Source: Acidovorax delafieldii
Lineage (GTDB): Bacteria; Pseudomonadota; Gammaproteobacteria; Burkholderiales; Burkholderiaceae_C
Direction of reading: 5' to 3'
Assembly: GCF_007993815.1 (NCBI RefSeq)
Contig: NZ_VJWE01000004.1
Coordinates: 1-64,000, forward strand
Length of the DNA: 64,000 nt
The translations under genes were made by a program, and so were the position numbers. Shown here piece by piece: positions 38,486-47,474 of this stretch; the first letter of the stretch is position 1, and every line of letters begins with the position of its first letter. Below the pieces are notes generated by a model. It did not search any database, was not told where the DNA came from, and worked only from the letters and a program-made list of their open reading frames with translations.

Positions 38486-40435
38486 TCAGACCGGTGGACC
38501 TGCAACACCGTCATCGGCCAGCGGGCTCAGTGCGGTGTCGATGTTGAAGCGGTTCTTGCCTGCCTGCTTGGCCGCATACATCGCAGCATCGGCCTGGGCG
38601 AGCAGCGCATCGGCATCGGTGCCATGGCGCGGGTAAAGCGCCGCGCCCACGCTGGCCGAGATGTGGGCAACAGCGCCCTCCAGCACAAAAGGCTGCTCCA
38701 TCGCAGACAGCACCTTGCCGGCCACGACCTCGCAGTGGTCTGCCCGCTCGATGGTGGCCAGCACGATGCCGAACTCGTCGCCGCCCAGGCGCGCCACGGT
38801 GTCTTCGGCGCGCACGCAGTCTTCAAGCCGCCGAGCCACCTGCTGCAGCAGCAGGTCGCCCGCTGCATGGCCCCACTGGTCGTTGACGGACTTGAACCCG
38901 TCCAGGTCCACATAGAGCACTGCGGCGTGCCGCCCGTGGCGCCGGGCCGTTTCGAGCACACGCGCCAGGCGGTCGTGGAACATCACGCGGTTGGACAGGC
39001 CTGTGAGCGCGTCGTGCAGCACATCGTGCGACAGGCGCATCTCCAGCTCCTTGCGTGCGCTGATGTCCTGCGTCACCACCACCAGAAAGTCCGGGTGACC
39101 CTGGGCGTCCTTGACGAGGCCCAGCGCTTCGTACACCCACAACAGGCCGCCGTCCTTGCGCCGGTAGGCCTTTTCCATCTCGGGGGAGAACACGGGCGAG
39201 TGCGCCACCAGGCGCCGCGCCAGAAAGCGGCGCAGGGCTTCACGCTCGCCCTCGTCGCTCAGCGCAAACAGGTCGCGCTGGCGCAGCTCCTCCAGCGAAT
39301 AGCCCAGCATGCGGCAGAACTTGTCGTTGGCACGCAGGATGCGGCCTTCGGGCGTGATGTGGGCGATGCCGGTGGCCGCCTGGTGAAAGGTGGCGCGGAA
39401 CAAGCCTTCGCTGGACGCCAGGGCATCGGCCACGGCCCGCTGGCGTGCCAGCACCACAATGAGCAGCGCGCCAAAACACAGCAGCGCCACACTGGCCCCC
39501 GCCGCCAGGGCGAGGTAGTCAACGCGCCGCTGCATCACCGGCGCCAGCACCTCGTCGGAGGTCGACCCCACCGTCACCATCAACGGGTAGCCCGCCATGC
39601 TGCGGTAGCTGAGGATGCGCGGCACACCGTCCACCGCGCCGTTCTCATCGATCAGTTCGCCTTCAGGGTCTTGCACGCGGAGTTGAAACCAGGGCAGGCC
39701 CCGCGCATCGCCGCCGAAGCTGATCTTGCCCCCGGCCTTGCGGCCGCGCACCACGCCGTCCAGCCCTGTCAGCTCCAGCAGCCCCTGTGCGCCCAGGTCG
39801 GCCTGGCGGTAAAAGTCGGTGAAGTTCGTCGGGTCCACCGACATCACCACCACACCACCAAAGCGGCCTCCCTCGCTCACGATGCGCAGCGCCATCGGAA
39901 TGCGCCACTGCCCCGACACCCGGCCCAGCACAGGCTCGCTCACAAACAGGTCATCGCGATCACTGGCACGCAGCGCCTTGAAAAAGGCGCGGTCGCTGTA
40001 GTTGACGGCCCCGGTCTCCTGGCTGCTGCTGACGATGTCGCCCTGCTCGTTCACCACGCTGATGATGGTGAACATGGGCTCGCGGATCACCCCCCGCTCC
40101 ACCCAGTCGCGCAGGTCAATGTCGGTGCCCTGCTGCAGGTACTGCTCGCGCACAAAGGCGGCGACCTGCTCGGCCGCCTTGAGGGTGCGGAACACCTGCT
40201 GCTCGAAGGCGATGGCCAGGTTGGCATTGGACTGCATGGCGGAGGCCACGGCCTGCTCGCGCTCGAACGCCACACGCTGCAGCGTGACCAGCCACAAGCC
40301 CGCCACGGCAACGATGCAGCCCAGCGCAATCGCCAGGCTCAGCGGCGTGACAAGGCGATAGCGGCGACGCGGGGCCCCGGCCTCAAGACGGTCGTCCGCG
40401 TCCGGTGGCCGCGTGGTGTCATCTTTTTGCTCCAT
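38486..40435 (-). CDS. Membrane diguanylate cyclase with PDC sensor, PAS and GGDEF
   Basis: This 649-residue protein starts with a membrane segment (about residues 30-50), a large periplasmic region of the Cache/PDC type up to a second membrane segment near 295-315, a PAS domain and a GGDEF domain. The active loop is GGDEF at residues 551-555, with I-site RAED five residues before it. No EAL domain follows. The ATG at 40435 has GAGGGG upstream. It is convergent with the alkylsulfatase gene. Confidence 0.92.
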   Translation of the reverse strand: MEQKDDTTRPPDADDRLEAGAPRRRYRLVTPLSLAIALGCIVAVAGLWLVTLQRVAFEREQAVASAMQSNANLAIAFEQQVFRTLKAAEQVAAFVREQYLQQGTDIDLRDWVERGVIREPMFTIISVVNEQGDIVSSSQETGAVNYSDRAFFKALRASDRDDLFVSEPVLGRVSGQWRIPMALRIVSEGGRFGGVVVMSVDPTNFTDFYRQADLGAQGLLELTGLDGVVRGRKAGGKISFGGDARGLPWFQLRVQDPEGELIDENGAVDGVPRILSYRSMAGYPLMVTVGSTSDEVLAPVMQRRVDYLALAAGASVALLCFGALLIVVLARQRAVADALASSEGLFRATFHQAATGIAHITPEGRILRANDKFCRMLGYSLEELRQRDLFALSDEGEREALRRFLARRLVAHSPVFSPEMEKAYRRKDGGLLWVYEALGLVKDAQGHPDFLVVVTQDISARKELEMRLSHDVLHDALTGLSNRVMFHDRLARVLETARRHGRHAAVLYVDLDGFKSVNDQWGHAAGDLLLQQVARRLEDCVRAEDTVARLGGDEFGIVLATIERADHCEVVAGKVLSAMEQPFVLEGAVAHISASVGAALYPRHGTDADALLAQADAAMYAAKQAGKNRFNIDTALSPLADDGVAGPPV

Positions 40436-40514
40436 GCCCCTCGAAATGTAGCGGGGCATGTGCAGCAAGTCGACAACAGGATGGCCACCGGACGCGGCCC
40501 ACGCAAATGGAACC

Positions 40515-41270
40515 CTACGCGAGCCGCGCCAGCACCTTGGGCAGGCTGGCCACCAGCATCGCCACGCCCGACAAGGTCAACATGCCCAGCACGATCTGCC
40601 GGAACCGCGCATCGCTGATACCGTGGTACAGCCGCGCTCCCAGCAGCACGGGCACCAGCATGGCGGGCACCACGATGGCCAGCAGCGGCAGCGCCTCGCG
40701 GGTGACCAGACCGGTGGCCAGGTAGGTGATGAAGGTCACCAGCAGCATGGCCAAGTTGAAGTTCTGGATGATGGCGCGCTGCACGTCCTTGTCCAGACCG
40801 CGCAAGGTGCACCACAGGGTGGGCAGCACGCCGGTGAAGCCGCCCAGGCCGCCCATCACGCCGCCGGCCATGCCCACCAGCGCGTCGGCCACGCGCCCGC
40901 CGCGCGTGATGCGGGGCAACTGCTTGGCCATCAGCATCGCCGGGCACCACAGCACCAGCAGCGTGCCCAGGATGACCTTGAACGCGTCCATGTCCAGCCG
41001 GGGCAATACGGCCACGCCAATGGGGATGCCCACCAGGCCACCCAGCACAAAGGGCAGCAGGCGCACCCGGTCAAACCCCCGGCGTACCGTGGCCGCCGCC
41101 ACCAGCTGTCCAGTGAGCGCGCCGCACACCGCCAGCAGCGCGGCCAGGCGGGGCTCCAGCGTCCAGGCCCAGAACGACATGGCGACCATGCCAAAACCAA
41201 AACCCGACAGCCCCTGCACAAACCCGGCGGCCACTGCGCCCAGGGCCACGATCAACAGCACGGAATCCAT
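40515..41270 (-). CDS. TauE/SafE-family membrane permease
   Basis: This 251-residue protein has about eight hydrophobic segments and the characteristic N-terminal GLSGFGFGMVAM loop and a second inverted copy with GGVMGGLGGFTGVLPTLW. Members of this family export or import sulfite, sulfoacetate and related small anions. Substrate cannot be stated. It stands between the diguanylate cyclase and the PPOX gene, all on the minus strand. Confidence 0.88.
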   Translation of the reverse strand: MDSVLLIVALGAVAAGFVQGLSGFGFGMVAMSFWAWTLEPRLAALLAVCGALTGQLVAAATVRRGFDRVRLLPFVLGGLVGIPIGVAVLPRLDMDAFKVILGTLLVLWCPAMLMAKQLPRITRGGRVADALVGMAGGVMGGLGGFTGVLPTLWCTLRGLDKDVQRAIIQNFNLAMLLVTFITYLATGLVTREALPLLAIVVPAMLVPVLLGARLYHGISDARFRQIVLGMLTLSGVAMLVASLPKVLARLA

Positions 41271-41337
41271 GTCTCCCCCTCACTTGGTGTGAACGTGCGC
41301 GTGAGTGGGCTGCACGCCCCACGGAGCTCCACGCTCC

Positions 41338-41457
41338 TCACGCATCTGCGCGTTCGGCCGGAGAGTCCATGAAGCGCAAGCCCTGCGCATCCAGCCGCCA
41401 TTGTGTGCGCTGGCAGCAGGGGCAACGCTGTGGCGACGGATCGCGGTGCCGGTTCAA
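41338..41457 (-). CDS. Possible small Cys-containing protein overlapping the PPOX stop
   Basis: A TTG at 41457 overlaps the PPOX stop codon (TTGA), then reads 39 residues including QRCPCCQRTQWRLDAQGLRF before TGA. The CPCC cluster looks like half of a zinc ribbon. There is no separate ribosome site, so it would depend on coupling with PPOX. It may equally be a chance frame. No other gene is seen between 41271 and 41453. Confidence 0.3.
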   Translation of the reverse strand: MNRHRDPSPQRCPCCQRTQWRLDAQGLRFMDSPAERADA

Positions 41458-42083
41458 TACAGCGTGGCCTGCTGGCGCGCAGGCAGTTCGCGGTCGTAGG
41501 CAGCGCCGTCAAATGCGCCCTGTGTGATGGACGCCAGGATGGCGCCCGGGGTGGGCACGGGGCGCGGGGTGCCGGGCGGCACGGCATGCCACAGGCGCGA
41601 GCGCTGGATGGCGCGCGCGCACTGGAAGTACACCGCCTGCACATCGACCACGATCACACACTTTGGCGGCTGGCCGTTGACCACAAAACGCGCCAGCAGG
41701 TCGGGCGCGACGCTGATGCGCGCGTTGCCGTTGACGCGCAGCGTCTCGCCCACGCCGGGGATGAGGAACAGCAGCGCCACGCGCGGGTCGGCCACGATGT
41801 TGCGCAGGCTGTCGGCGCGGTTGTTGCCACGGCGCTCGGGCAGCAGCAAGGTCTTGTCATCCAGCAGTTGCACAAAACCGGCGGGGTCGCCGCGCGGCGA
41901 GGCGTCCAGCCCGCCGGGGCCGGTGGTGGCCAGCACGGCAAAGGGCGACGCCGCGATCATGGCGCGGTAGGCGGGGTGCACATACGGCAGCTCTTTGTGG
42001 ACGGAGGCATCGCTCAGCGTGCCCAGCAGGGCCTCCAGGCGTGGCAGGGTGTCGATGGCGTGCTCGTCGCGGGCGGGGGTCAT
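41454..42083 (-). CDS. Pyridoxamine 5'-phosphate oxidase family FMN-binding protein
   Basis: This 209-residue protein has the split-barrel flavin-binding fold: PFAVLATTGPGGLDASPRGD, then ERRGNNRADSLRNIVADPRV and VGETLRVNGNARIS. This arrangement is the MSMEG_1061-like branch of the family, whose substrates are not known. It is probably not the vitamin B6 enzyme. AAGGAAG lies upstream of the ATG. A perfect palindrome is found 86-110 nt upstream of the start. Confidence 0.85.
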   Translation of the reverse strand: MTPARDEHAIDTLPRLEALLGTLSDASVHKELPYVHPAYRAMIAASPFAVLATTGPGGLDASPRGDPAGFVQLLDDKTLLLPERRGNNRADSLRNIVADPRVALLFLIPGVGETLRVNGNARISVAPDLLARFVVNGQPPKCVIVVDVQAVYFQCARAIQRSRLWHAVPPGTPRPVPTPGAILASITQGAFDGAAYDRELPARQQATLY

Positions 42084-42168
42084 GGGGCGGCTTCCTTCGG
42101 GTGGGTGGGCAAGGGAGCGGCCATGGTGCAGCAGGCCTGCCGCGCTGACAAACGACTTTGCAGCCGGT

Positions 42169-42193
42169 CATGCGTGCAAAAAATGCACGCATG
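42169..42193. promoter_or_regulatory. Perfect 10-bp inverted repeat (candidate operator)
   Basis: CATGCGTGCA, five A bases, then TGCACGCATG: both arms match exactly. It lies between the CMD-family gene and the PPOX gene. The symmetry and short A-rich centre suit a dimeric repressor, although a terminator hairpin for the upstream gene is possible; no run of U follows on the minus strand. Confidence 0.55.
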
Positions 42194-42299
42194 GGTTTGG
42201 CGAAGGACTGCCTGCGATGGCTTCGCCACAGGACCGCGCCAGCAGCAACAGAAGCGGCGCGCACCCAGCCCACCGGCCAGACGCGCGCCGCCCCATCGT

Positions 42300-42866
42300 T
42301 CAGCGCGCCGGGCGCAGCTTGACGCCAGGGAAGTCCACCGGCACGGCCAGCGCCACGTTCACGTAGTTGGTGAACAGGTTGAGCGCCACATGGGCCACGA
42401 TCTCGACGATCTGCTCGTCGTTCACGCCCTGGTCGCGCAGGGCCTGCACATCGGCCGCATCGACCTGGCCGCGTTCGTTGACCAGTTGCAGCACGAAGCG
42501 CAGCACGGCCGCTGTGCGCGGGTCGGCTGACTCGCCCGCCTGCGCGGCGGCCAGGGCCTCGCCACTCACGCCTGCCTTGCGGCCCAGTGCGGTGTGGGCG
42601 GCCAGGCAGTAGTCGCAGGCATTGCGGTTGGCCACGGCCACGGCGATCTGCTCACCCAGGGCGGCGCCGATCACGCCGCCTCCCAAGGCGCCAAACGCAC
42701 CCCACATGCTTTGCAGCGCAGCGGGCGAGTTGGCCACGGCGCGGAACATGTTGGGCGTGGCGCCAAAGGCTCCGTGGACCTGGTCGAGCACCGCGAGCAC
42801 AGTGCCGGTGGCGGCAGTGCGGTCGACGAGGGGGACGCGGGCGATGGAAGAAGAAGTAGCGGACAT
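42300..42866 (-). CDS. Carboxymuconolactone decarboxylase (AhpD-like) family protein
   Basis: The 188-residue protein belongs to the CMD/AhpD fold. The redox motif CDYCLAAHTALGRKAG holds the CxxC pair and distal His of peroxidase-type members, so an antioxidant or thiol-linked role is more likely than decarboxylation. ATG at 42866 has AAGGAA upstream. It is divergent from the AraC-type regulator at 42998, which probably controls it. Confidence 0.88.
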   Translation of the reverse strand: MSATSSSIARVPLVDRTAATGTVLAVLDQVHGAFGATPNMFRAVANSPAALQSMWGAFGALGGGVIGAALGEQIAVAVANRNACDYCLAAHTALGRKAGVSGEALAAAQAGESADPRTAAVLRFVLQLVNERGQVDAADVQALRDQGVNDEQIVEIVAHVALNLFTNYVNVALAVPVDFPGVKLRPAR

Positions 42867-42952
42867 GGTGTGTTCCTTGAAGGTCATGAAGGGTGGGTGA
42901 GAACTTGTGCCTGTTCTCGGCACCCCTGCAGTGTCCGGCGCCAGCGTGTACC

Positions 42953-42986
42953 ATTGGGCACATAAAATCCATAATTCATACCCAAT
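42953..42986. promoter_or_regulatory. Inverted repeat in the CMD/AraC divergent gap
   Basis: ATTGGG (42953-42958) and CCCAAT (42981-42986) flank an AT-rich stretch in the 131-nt gap between the two divergent starts. AraC-type proteins often bind such half sites, but the short arms make this uncertain. Confidence 0.3.
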
Positions 42987-42997
42987 CATCCAAAACC

Positions 42998-43891
42998 ATG
43001 CCACCAAGCGTTCCTACGCCCGCGCAGGCCTCCACCCCGCTCGACCGGTTGTCGCCGCTGCTGGAGCGGTTTCGGGTGCGGGCGCACCTGTTCCACAACG
43101 GGCCGCTGTGTGGCGTGACGCACTTTGCGGCGGCGCCGGGCCGGGGCTTTTTGCATGTGCTGCGCCAGGGCGAGATGGTGGTCACGCACCAGCCCCAGGC
43201 GGGCCAGCCCGAGCGGCTTCAGGTGTGCGAGCCCAGCCTGCTGTTCTATGCCCGGCCGCTGGAACACTTTTTTCACAACGCGCCCACCGAGGGCTCGGAC
43301 TTCACCTGCGCCGCGCTGGACTTTGACGGCGGCGCCAGCCACCCACTGGCCCGCGCCCTGCCCCCGCTGGTGGTGCTGCCGCTGGGCGCGGTGGACGGGC
43401 TGCAGCAGTCGCTGGACCTGCTGTTTGCCGAAACCGACCGCCTGCGCTGCGGCCACCGCGTGCTGGCCGACCGCCTGTTTGAAGTGGTGCTGCTGCAGTT
43501 GCTGCGCTGGCTGCTGGACCACCCGGAGCAGGCGCAGATGCCCCCCGGCCTGCTGACGGGCCTGGCCGACCCGCAACTGTCGCGCACGCTCACGGCCCTG
43601 CACGAGGCCCCTGGCGAGCCGTGGAGCCTGGCGCAGATGGCGCAGCAGGCGGGCATGTCGCGCAGCGCGTTTGCCGCCCGCTTCAAGGCCGTGGTGGGGG
43701 ACACGCCCGCCGACTACCTGGCGCACTGGCGGCTGACGCTGGCGCAGGCTCACCTGCGTGCGGGCCGGTCGCTCAAATCCATTGCCCACGAACTGGGCTA
43801 TGCCAACCCCTCGGCGCTGTCGCGCGTGTTTGCGCAAAAGCTGGGGATGTCGGCAAGGGACTGGCGCGAAGCGGGGGGCGAAGGGCGCTGA
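42998..43891 (+). CDS. AraC-family transcriptional regulator
   Basis: A cupin-like N-terminal half (LFHNGPLCGVTHFAAAPG, LLFYARPLEHFFHNAPTEG) is followed by the AraC DNA-binding pair: helix-turn-helix MAQQAGMSRSAFAARFK and the second KSIAHELGYANPSALSRVF. This layout is the cupin_6 type, usually an activator of a neighbouring oxidoreductase. ATG at 42998 gives 297 residues. It is divergent from the CMD-family gene. Confidence 0.9.
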   Translation: MPPSVPTPAQASTPLDRLSPLLERFRVRAHLFHNGPLCGVTHFAAAPGRGFLHVLRQGEMVVTHQPQAGQPERLQVCEPSLLFYARPLEHFFHNAPTEGSDFTCAALDFDGGASHPLARALPPLVVLPLGAVDGLQQSLDLLFAETDRLRCGHRVLADRLFEVVLLQLLRWLLDHPEQAQMPPGLLTGLADPQLSRTLTALHEAPGEPWSLAQMAQQAGMSRSAFAARFKAVVGDTPADYLAHWRLTLAQAHLRAGRSLKSIAHELGYANPSALSRVFAQKLGMSARDWREAGGEGR

Positions 43892-43959
43892 CACCCAGCC
43901 CAGGCAGCGCCGCAGGGGCACCCAGGAGCCCCTGGCCCCGGTTTTCAAGCCAAAAGCGG

Positions 43960-44025
43960 CGGATGCGCTAGTGGAATATGCGCAAACAGCTATTAATTAC
44001 ATAGCAAATAACCACCCACCGCGCG
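43960..44025 (-). repeat. Short dispersed repeat, copy D
   Basis: Read in reverse: TTTGCTATGTAATTAATAGC, TGTTTGCGCATATTCCACTA, GCGCATCCGCCGC. It lines up block by block with copies A and E. It lies in the gap between the convergent AraC and acyl-CoA synthetase genes. Confidence 0.65.
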
Positions 44026-44055
44026 CGCCCCCTCCACGAGGCGTGTCACGCCTTC

Positions 44056-45702
44056 TCAGACGTTGATGGCCGCTGCCGACCCGGCCTGCTTGCGCAGCTC
44101 AAACTTCTGGATCTTGCCGGTGCTGGTCTTGGGCAGCTCGCCAAACACCACGGCGCGTGGCACCTTGAAGCCGGCCAGGTGCTTCTTGCAGTGCGCCACG
44201 ATGTCTTCGGGCGTGGTCTGCGCACCGGCCTTCAGCTCTACAAACGCGCAGGGCGTCTCGCCCCACTTGGGGTCGGGCTTGGCCACCACGGCAGCGGCCA
44301 GCACGTCGGGGTGGCGGTAGAGCACGTCTTCGACCTCGATGGACGAGATGTTCTCGCCACCCGAGATGATGATGTCCTTGCTGCGGTCCTTGATCTTGAT
44401 GTAGCCGTCAGGGTACTGCACGGCCAGATCGCCGCTGTGGAACCAGCCGCCCGCAAAGGCCTCGTCGGTGGCCTTGGGGTTCTTGAGGTAGCCCTTCATG
44501 GCGATGTTGCCCTTGAACATGATCTCGCCCATGGTTTCGCCGTCCTGCGGCACGGGTTGCATGGTCTCGGGGTCGAGCACGCGCACGTCGCGCTCCAGGT
44601 GGTAGCGCACGCCCTGGCGGGCGTTGAGGCGGGCGCGCTCGCCAATGTCGAGCGCATCCCAGGCCTCGTGCTTGGCGCACACCGTCGCGGGGCCGTACAC
44701 CTCGGTAAGGCCGTACACATGGGTCAGGTCAAAGCCCATCTTTTCCATGCCTTCGATCATCGAGGCCGGTGGCGCGGCGCCCGCCACCATGGCCTTGACG
44801 CCTGCAGGAACGCCCGCCTTCATGGCCTCGGGCGCGTTGACCAGCAGCCCGTGCACGATGGGCGCACCGCAGTAGTGCGTAACGCCGTGGGTGCGGATGG
44901 CGTCGAAGATGGCCTGCGCGTCCACACGGCGCAGGCACACGTTGACACCCGCACGCGCCGCAATGGTCCACGGAAAGCACCAGCCGTTGCAGTGGAACAT
45001 GGGCAAGGTCCACAGGTACACCGCGTGCTTGGGCATGTCCCACTCCAGCACGTTGCTGATGGCGTTGGTGGCGGCGCCCCGGTGGTGGTAGACCACGCCC
45101 TTGGGGTTGCCGGTGGTGCCGCTGGTGTAGTTGAGCGCAATCGCATCCCACTCGTCGGCGGGCAGGCTCCAGGCAAAGGCCGCATCGCCGCTGGCCACAA
45201 AGGCTTCGTAGTCGGTGCCGCCCAGGCTTTGCACAGCGGGGCCGTAGAGGGCATCCTGCACCTCGATCACGCGGATGGGCGTGGTGCCCGTGCGCAGGGC
45301 CAGCGCCTTGGCCATGGTGCCGGTGAACTCCGGGTCCACGATCACGGCCTTGGCCTCGCCGTGGTCAAGCATGAAGGCGATGGCCTCCGGGTCCAGCCGG
45401 GTGTTGAGGGTGTTGAGCACCGCGCCCGCCATGGGCACGCCAAAGTGCGCCTCCACCATCGGCGGCGTGTTGGGCAGCATCACGGCCACGGTGTCGTTCT
45501 TGCCGATGCCGGCCTGGGTCAGCGCGCTGGCCAGCTGGCGGCAGCGCGCGTAGGTCTGGGCCCAGGTCTGGCGCAGCGCGCCGTGCACGATGGCCAGGCG
45601 GTCGGGGTAGACCTCGGCCGTGCGTTCGATGAACGACAGGGGCGACAGGGCGGCAAAGTTGGCTTCGTTGCGGGGCAGGTGCTGGTCAAAGATGGAGGTC
45701 AT
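44056..45702 (-). CDS. Acyl-CoA synthetase (AMP-forming)
   Basis: This 548-residue ligase has the adenylation motif LNYTSGTTGNPKGVVYHHRG, then GLTEVYGP, WFHSGDLAVQYPDGYIKIKD and the catalytic Lys in PKTSTGKIQKFELR. The sequence resembles medium-chain and methylmercaptopropionate-type ligases (DmdB-like), but substrate cannot be set from sequence. ATG at 45702 is preferred to the TTG at 45714. It is convergent with the AraC gene. Confidence 0.92.
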   Translation of the reverse strand: MTSIFDQHLPRNEANFAALSPLSFIERTAEVYPDRLAIVHGALRQTWAQTYARCRQLASALTQAGIGKNDTVAVMLPNTPPMVEAHFGVPMAGAVLNTLNTRLDPEAIAFMLDHGEAKAVIVDPEFTGTMAKALALRTGTTPIRVIEVQDALYGPAVQSLGGTDYEAFVASGDAAFAWSLPADEWDAIALNYTSGTTGNPKGVVYHHRGAATNAISNVLEWDMPKHAVYLWTLPMFHCNGWCFPWTIAARAGVNVCLRRVDAQAIFDAIRTHGVTHYCGAPIVHGLLVNAPEAMKAGVPAGVKAMVAGAAPPASMIEGMEKMGFDLTHVYGLTEVYGPATVCAKHEAWDALDIGERARLNARQGVRYHLERDVRVLDPETMQPVPQDGETMGEIMFKGNIAMKGYLKNPKATDEAFAGGWFHSGDLAVQYPDGYIKIKDRSKDIIISGGENISSIEVEDVLYRHPDVLAAAVVAKPDPKWGETPCAFVELKAGAQTTPEDIVAHCKKHLAGFKVPRAVVFGELPKTSTGKIQKFELRKQAGSAAAINV

Positions 45703-45803
45703 GGGTCGGTGCAAGAAGGTGAACTACACACAGCCTAGCGCCGCAGGCTGACACGAAAGCAACACGGGCCGGCGCAGGCGCGGATGGACTGCGGTGCGCA
45801 GCC

Positions 45804-47471
45804 TCACAACCTTCGCTTGTGGCTCTGCTTGATGCGGTACATGGCCGCGTCGGCGCTGGCCATGAGTGTGCGCGCATCCTGCGCGTCGCGGGGGAACAGG
45901 CTCAGGCCGATGCTGGCGCGCACGGCCAGGGGCTCGCCGTCGATGTCCAGCGGTGGCTCGAACGCGTGCTGCAGCTTGGTCACGATCTGCAGCGCGGCCT
46001 CTTCGGAATCCACGTTTTCGCACAGCACCGTGAACTCGTCCCCGGCGAGCCGGGCCACGGTGTCCACCTGCCGCACGGCGCCGACGATGGTGCGTGCCAC
46101 CGCCTGCAGCACCAGGTCGCCCACGGCATGCCCGCGCGTGTCGTTGATGGCTTTGAACTCATCCAGGTCCACGAACAACAGGGCACAGCTGCGGCCGCTG
46201 CGGCGCGACAGCTCCAGCACCTGGGCCAGGCGCTGCTCGAACATGCGGCGGTTGGGCAGGCCGGTGAGTGCGTCGTGGTGCGCCAGGTGGGCCATGGCGT
46301 CACGGCTCAGGTTCAGCTCAGCCAACTGGCGGCTGATCTGCTGCTCCATGTCCTGGAAGCTGCGGGCCAGCTCGCCCACCTCGTCGCCCCGGTGCACCGG
46401 CAGCGCGCCGTGGGCCTCCCCGCGTGAAAACGCCTGCGCCGCCTTCACCATGGCCTGCAGCGGCTGGGTCACCAGGCGCGACACCCCGGCCGCCAGGGCC
46501 ACACCCACCACGCTGAGCACCAGCAGGATCTTGAGGATGCTGCGGCCCAGATCCAGCACCTCGCCCTGCACCACGGCCAGCGGCTGCGAGAGCCCCACGA
46601 CCATGAAACGCCCCTCGTCCGCGTTGCCAAAGGGCATGCGCACAAAGGCAAAAACACGCGCCTCCTCGTCGTCGGTGCCGGACTGGCTGAGTACCGCCTC
46701 TTCGGCACGGCCATCGACCAGCGCGGCCACCTGCGGGAACGACTCCTGGATCAGGATGCGCTGGCCCCGGTCAAAGCCAAAGGTCTGCGCGGCGTCCGGG
46801 TGCACCAGAAAGTCACCCCAGCGGTTGCTCAGATAAAAACCGTAGGGGGTCGGCAGCGCTGCGTTGAAGTTGTGCAGGAACGGCGCGGCCGCCACCCGCA
46901 CCACCACCACGCCCCGCAGCTGCCCCCCCTGTACCACGGGCGACGCCATGTTGAACACGGGCACGGCCGCCTCCTGCGCGGCGTCTTCATGGTTGATGCC
47001 GAACTCGGACACATACACCTCCCCATCGGGCAGGCTGAGGGCCTCGAAAACGAACGGAAAGTGCGACTTCTCCTGCAGCTGGTCATCGGGCACGCGCACC
47101 AGCTTGTCGCCCTGGCGGTCGATGCGCACCAGCTCCAGCCCGTAGTCGCTGGCGCTGATGAAGCGGATCTGCAAATAGGCGGGATGGGCCTGCAGGTTGG
47201 CCTTGAACAGGTCGGCCAGCCGTCCCTGGTCTTGTTCGACGGCAGCGGCGTCGGCCAGAAAGGCTGTGTCGCGCGCCACCGTGCCAAAGCCAGCCTGCAT
47301 GTGGCGCGCCAGCACCTGCGTGGTGGCCAGCAGCGAGCGCTCGGCCCGCCCCTGCAGGCGTTCGCGGCTCGAGTCAAAGGTGTAGTAGCCCGCCAAAATG
47401 GCCGCGAACACGCTGAACGAGGCCAGCAGGGCCCCCAGCCTCAGCGCGATGCTCCATTTCACGCGTGCCAT
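45804..47471 (-). CDS. Membrane diguanylate cyclase paired with a PotD-like protein
   Basis: The 555-residue protein has a first membrane segment (about residues 7-28), a periplasmic sensor region, a second membrane segment (about 300-320), a HAMP domain and a GGDEF domain. The active loop is AGDEF, with Ala476 in place of the first Gly; the rest of the motif and the I-site RQVD five residues before it are intact, so activity is plausible. It begins 3 nt after the binding-protein gene. It lacks the EAL domain of V. cholerae MbaA. Confidence 0.9.
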   Translation of the reverse strand: MARVKWSIALRLGALLASFSVFAAILAGYYTFDSSRERLQGRAERSLLATTQVLARHMQAGFGTVARDTAFLADAAAVEQDQGRLADLFKANLQAHPAYLQIRFISASDYGLELVRIDRQGDKLVRVPDDQLQEKSHFPFVFEALSLPDGEVYVSEFGINHEDAAQEAAVPVFNMASPVVQGGQLRGVVVVRVAAAPFLHNFNAALPTPYGFYLSNRWGDFLVHPDAAQTFGFDRGQRILIQESFPQVAALVDGRAEEAVLSQSGTDDEEARVFAFVRMPFGNADEGRFMVVGLSQPLAVVQGEVLDLGRSILKILLVLSVVGVALAAGVSRLVTQPLQAMVKAAQAFSRGEAHGALPVHRGDEVGELARSFQDMEQQISRQLAELNLSRDAMAHLAHHDALTGLPNRRMFEQRLAQVLELSRRSGRSCALLFVDLDEFKAINDTRGHAVGDLVLQAVARTIVGAVRQVDTVARLAGDEFTVLCENVDSEEAALQIVTKLQHAFEPPLDIDGEPLAVRASIGLSLFPRDAQDARTLMASADAAMYRIKQSHKRRL

Positions 47472-47474
47472 CGG

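Noticed and set aside
38471-40618. A 715-codon plus-strand frame opposite the PDC/PAS/GGDEF gene.
   Set aside because: His/Gln/Arg-rich with no domain; the minus-strand gene has full domain support.
42893-42997. Longer start for the AraC regulator.
   Set aside because: The extra 35 residues fall in the divergent promoter gap and are not AraC-like; the ATG at 42998 fits the family.
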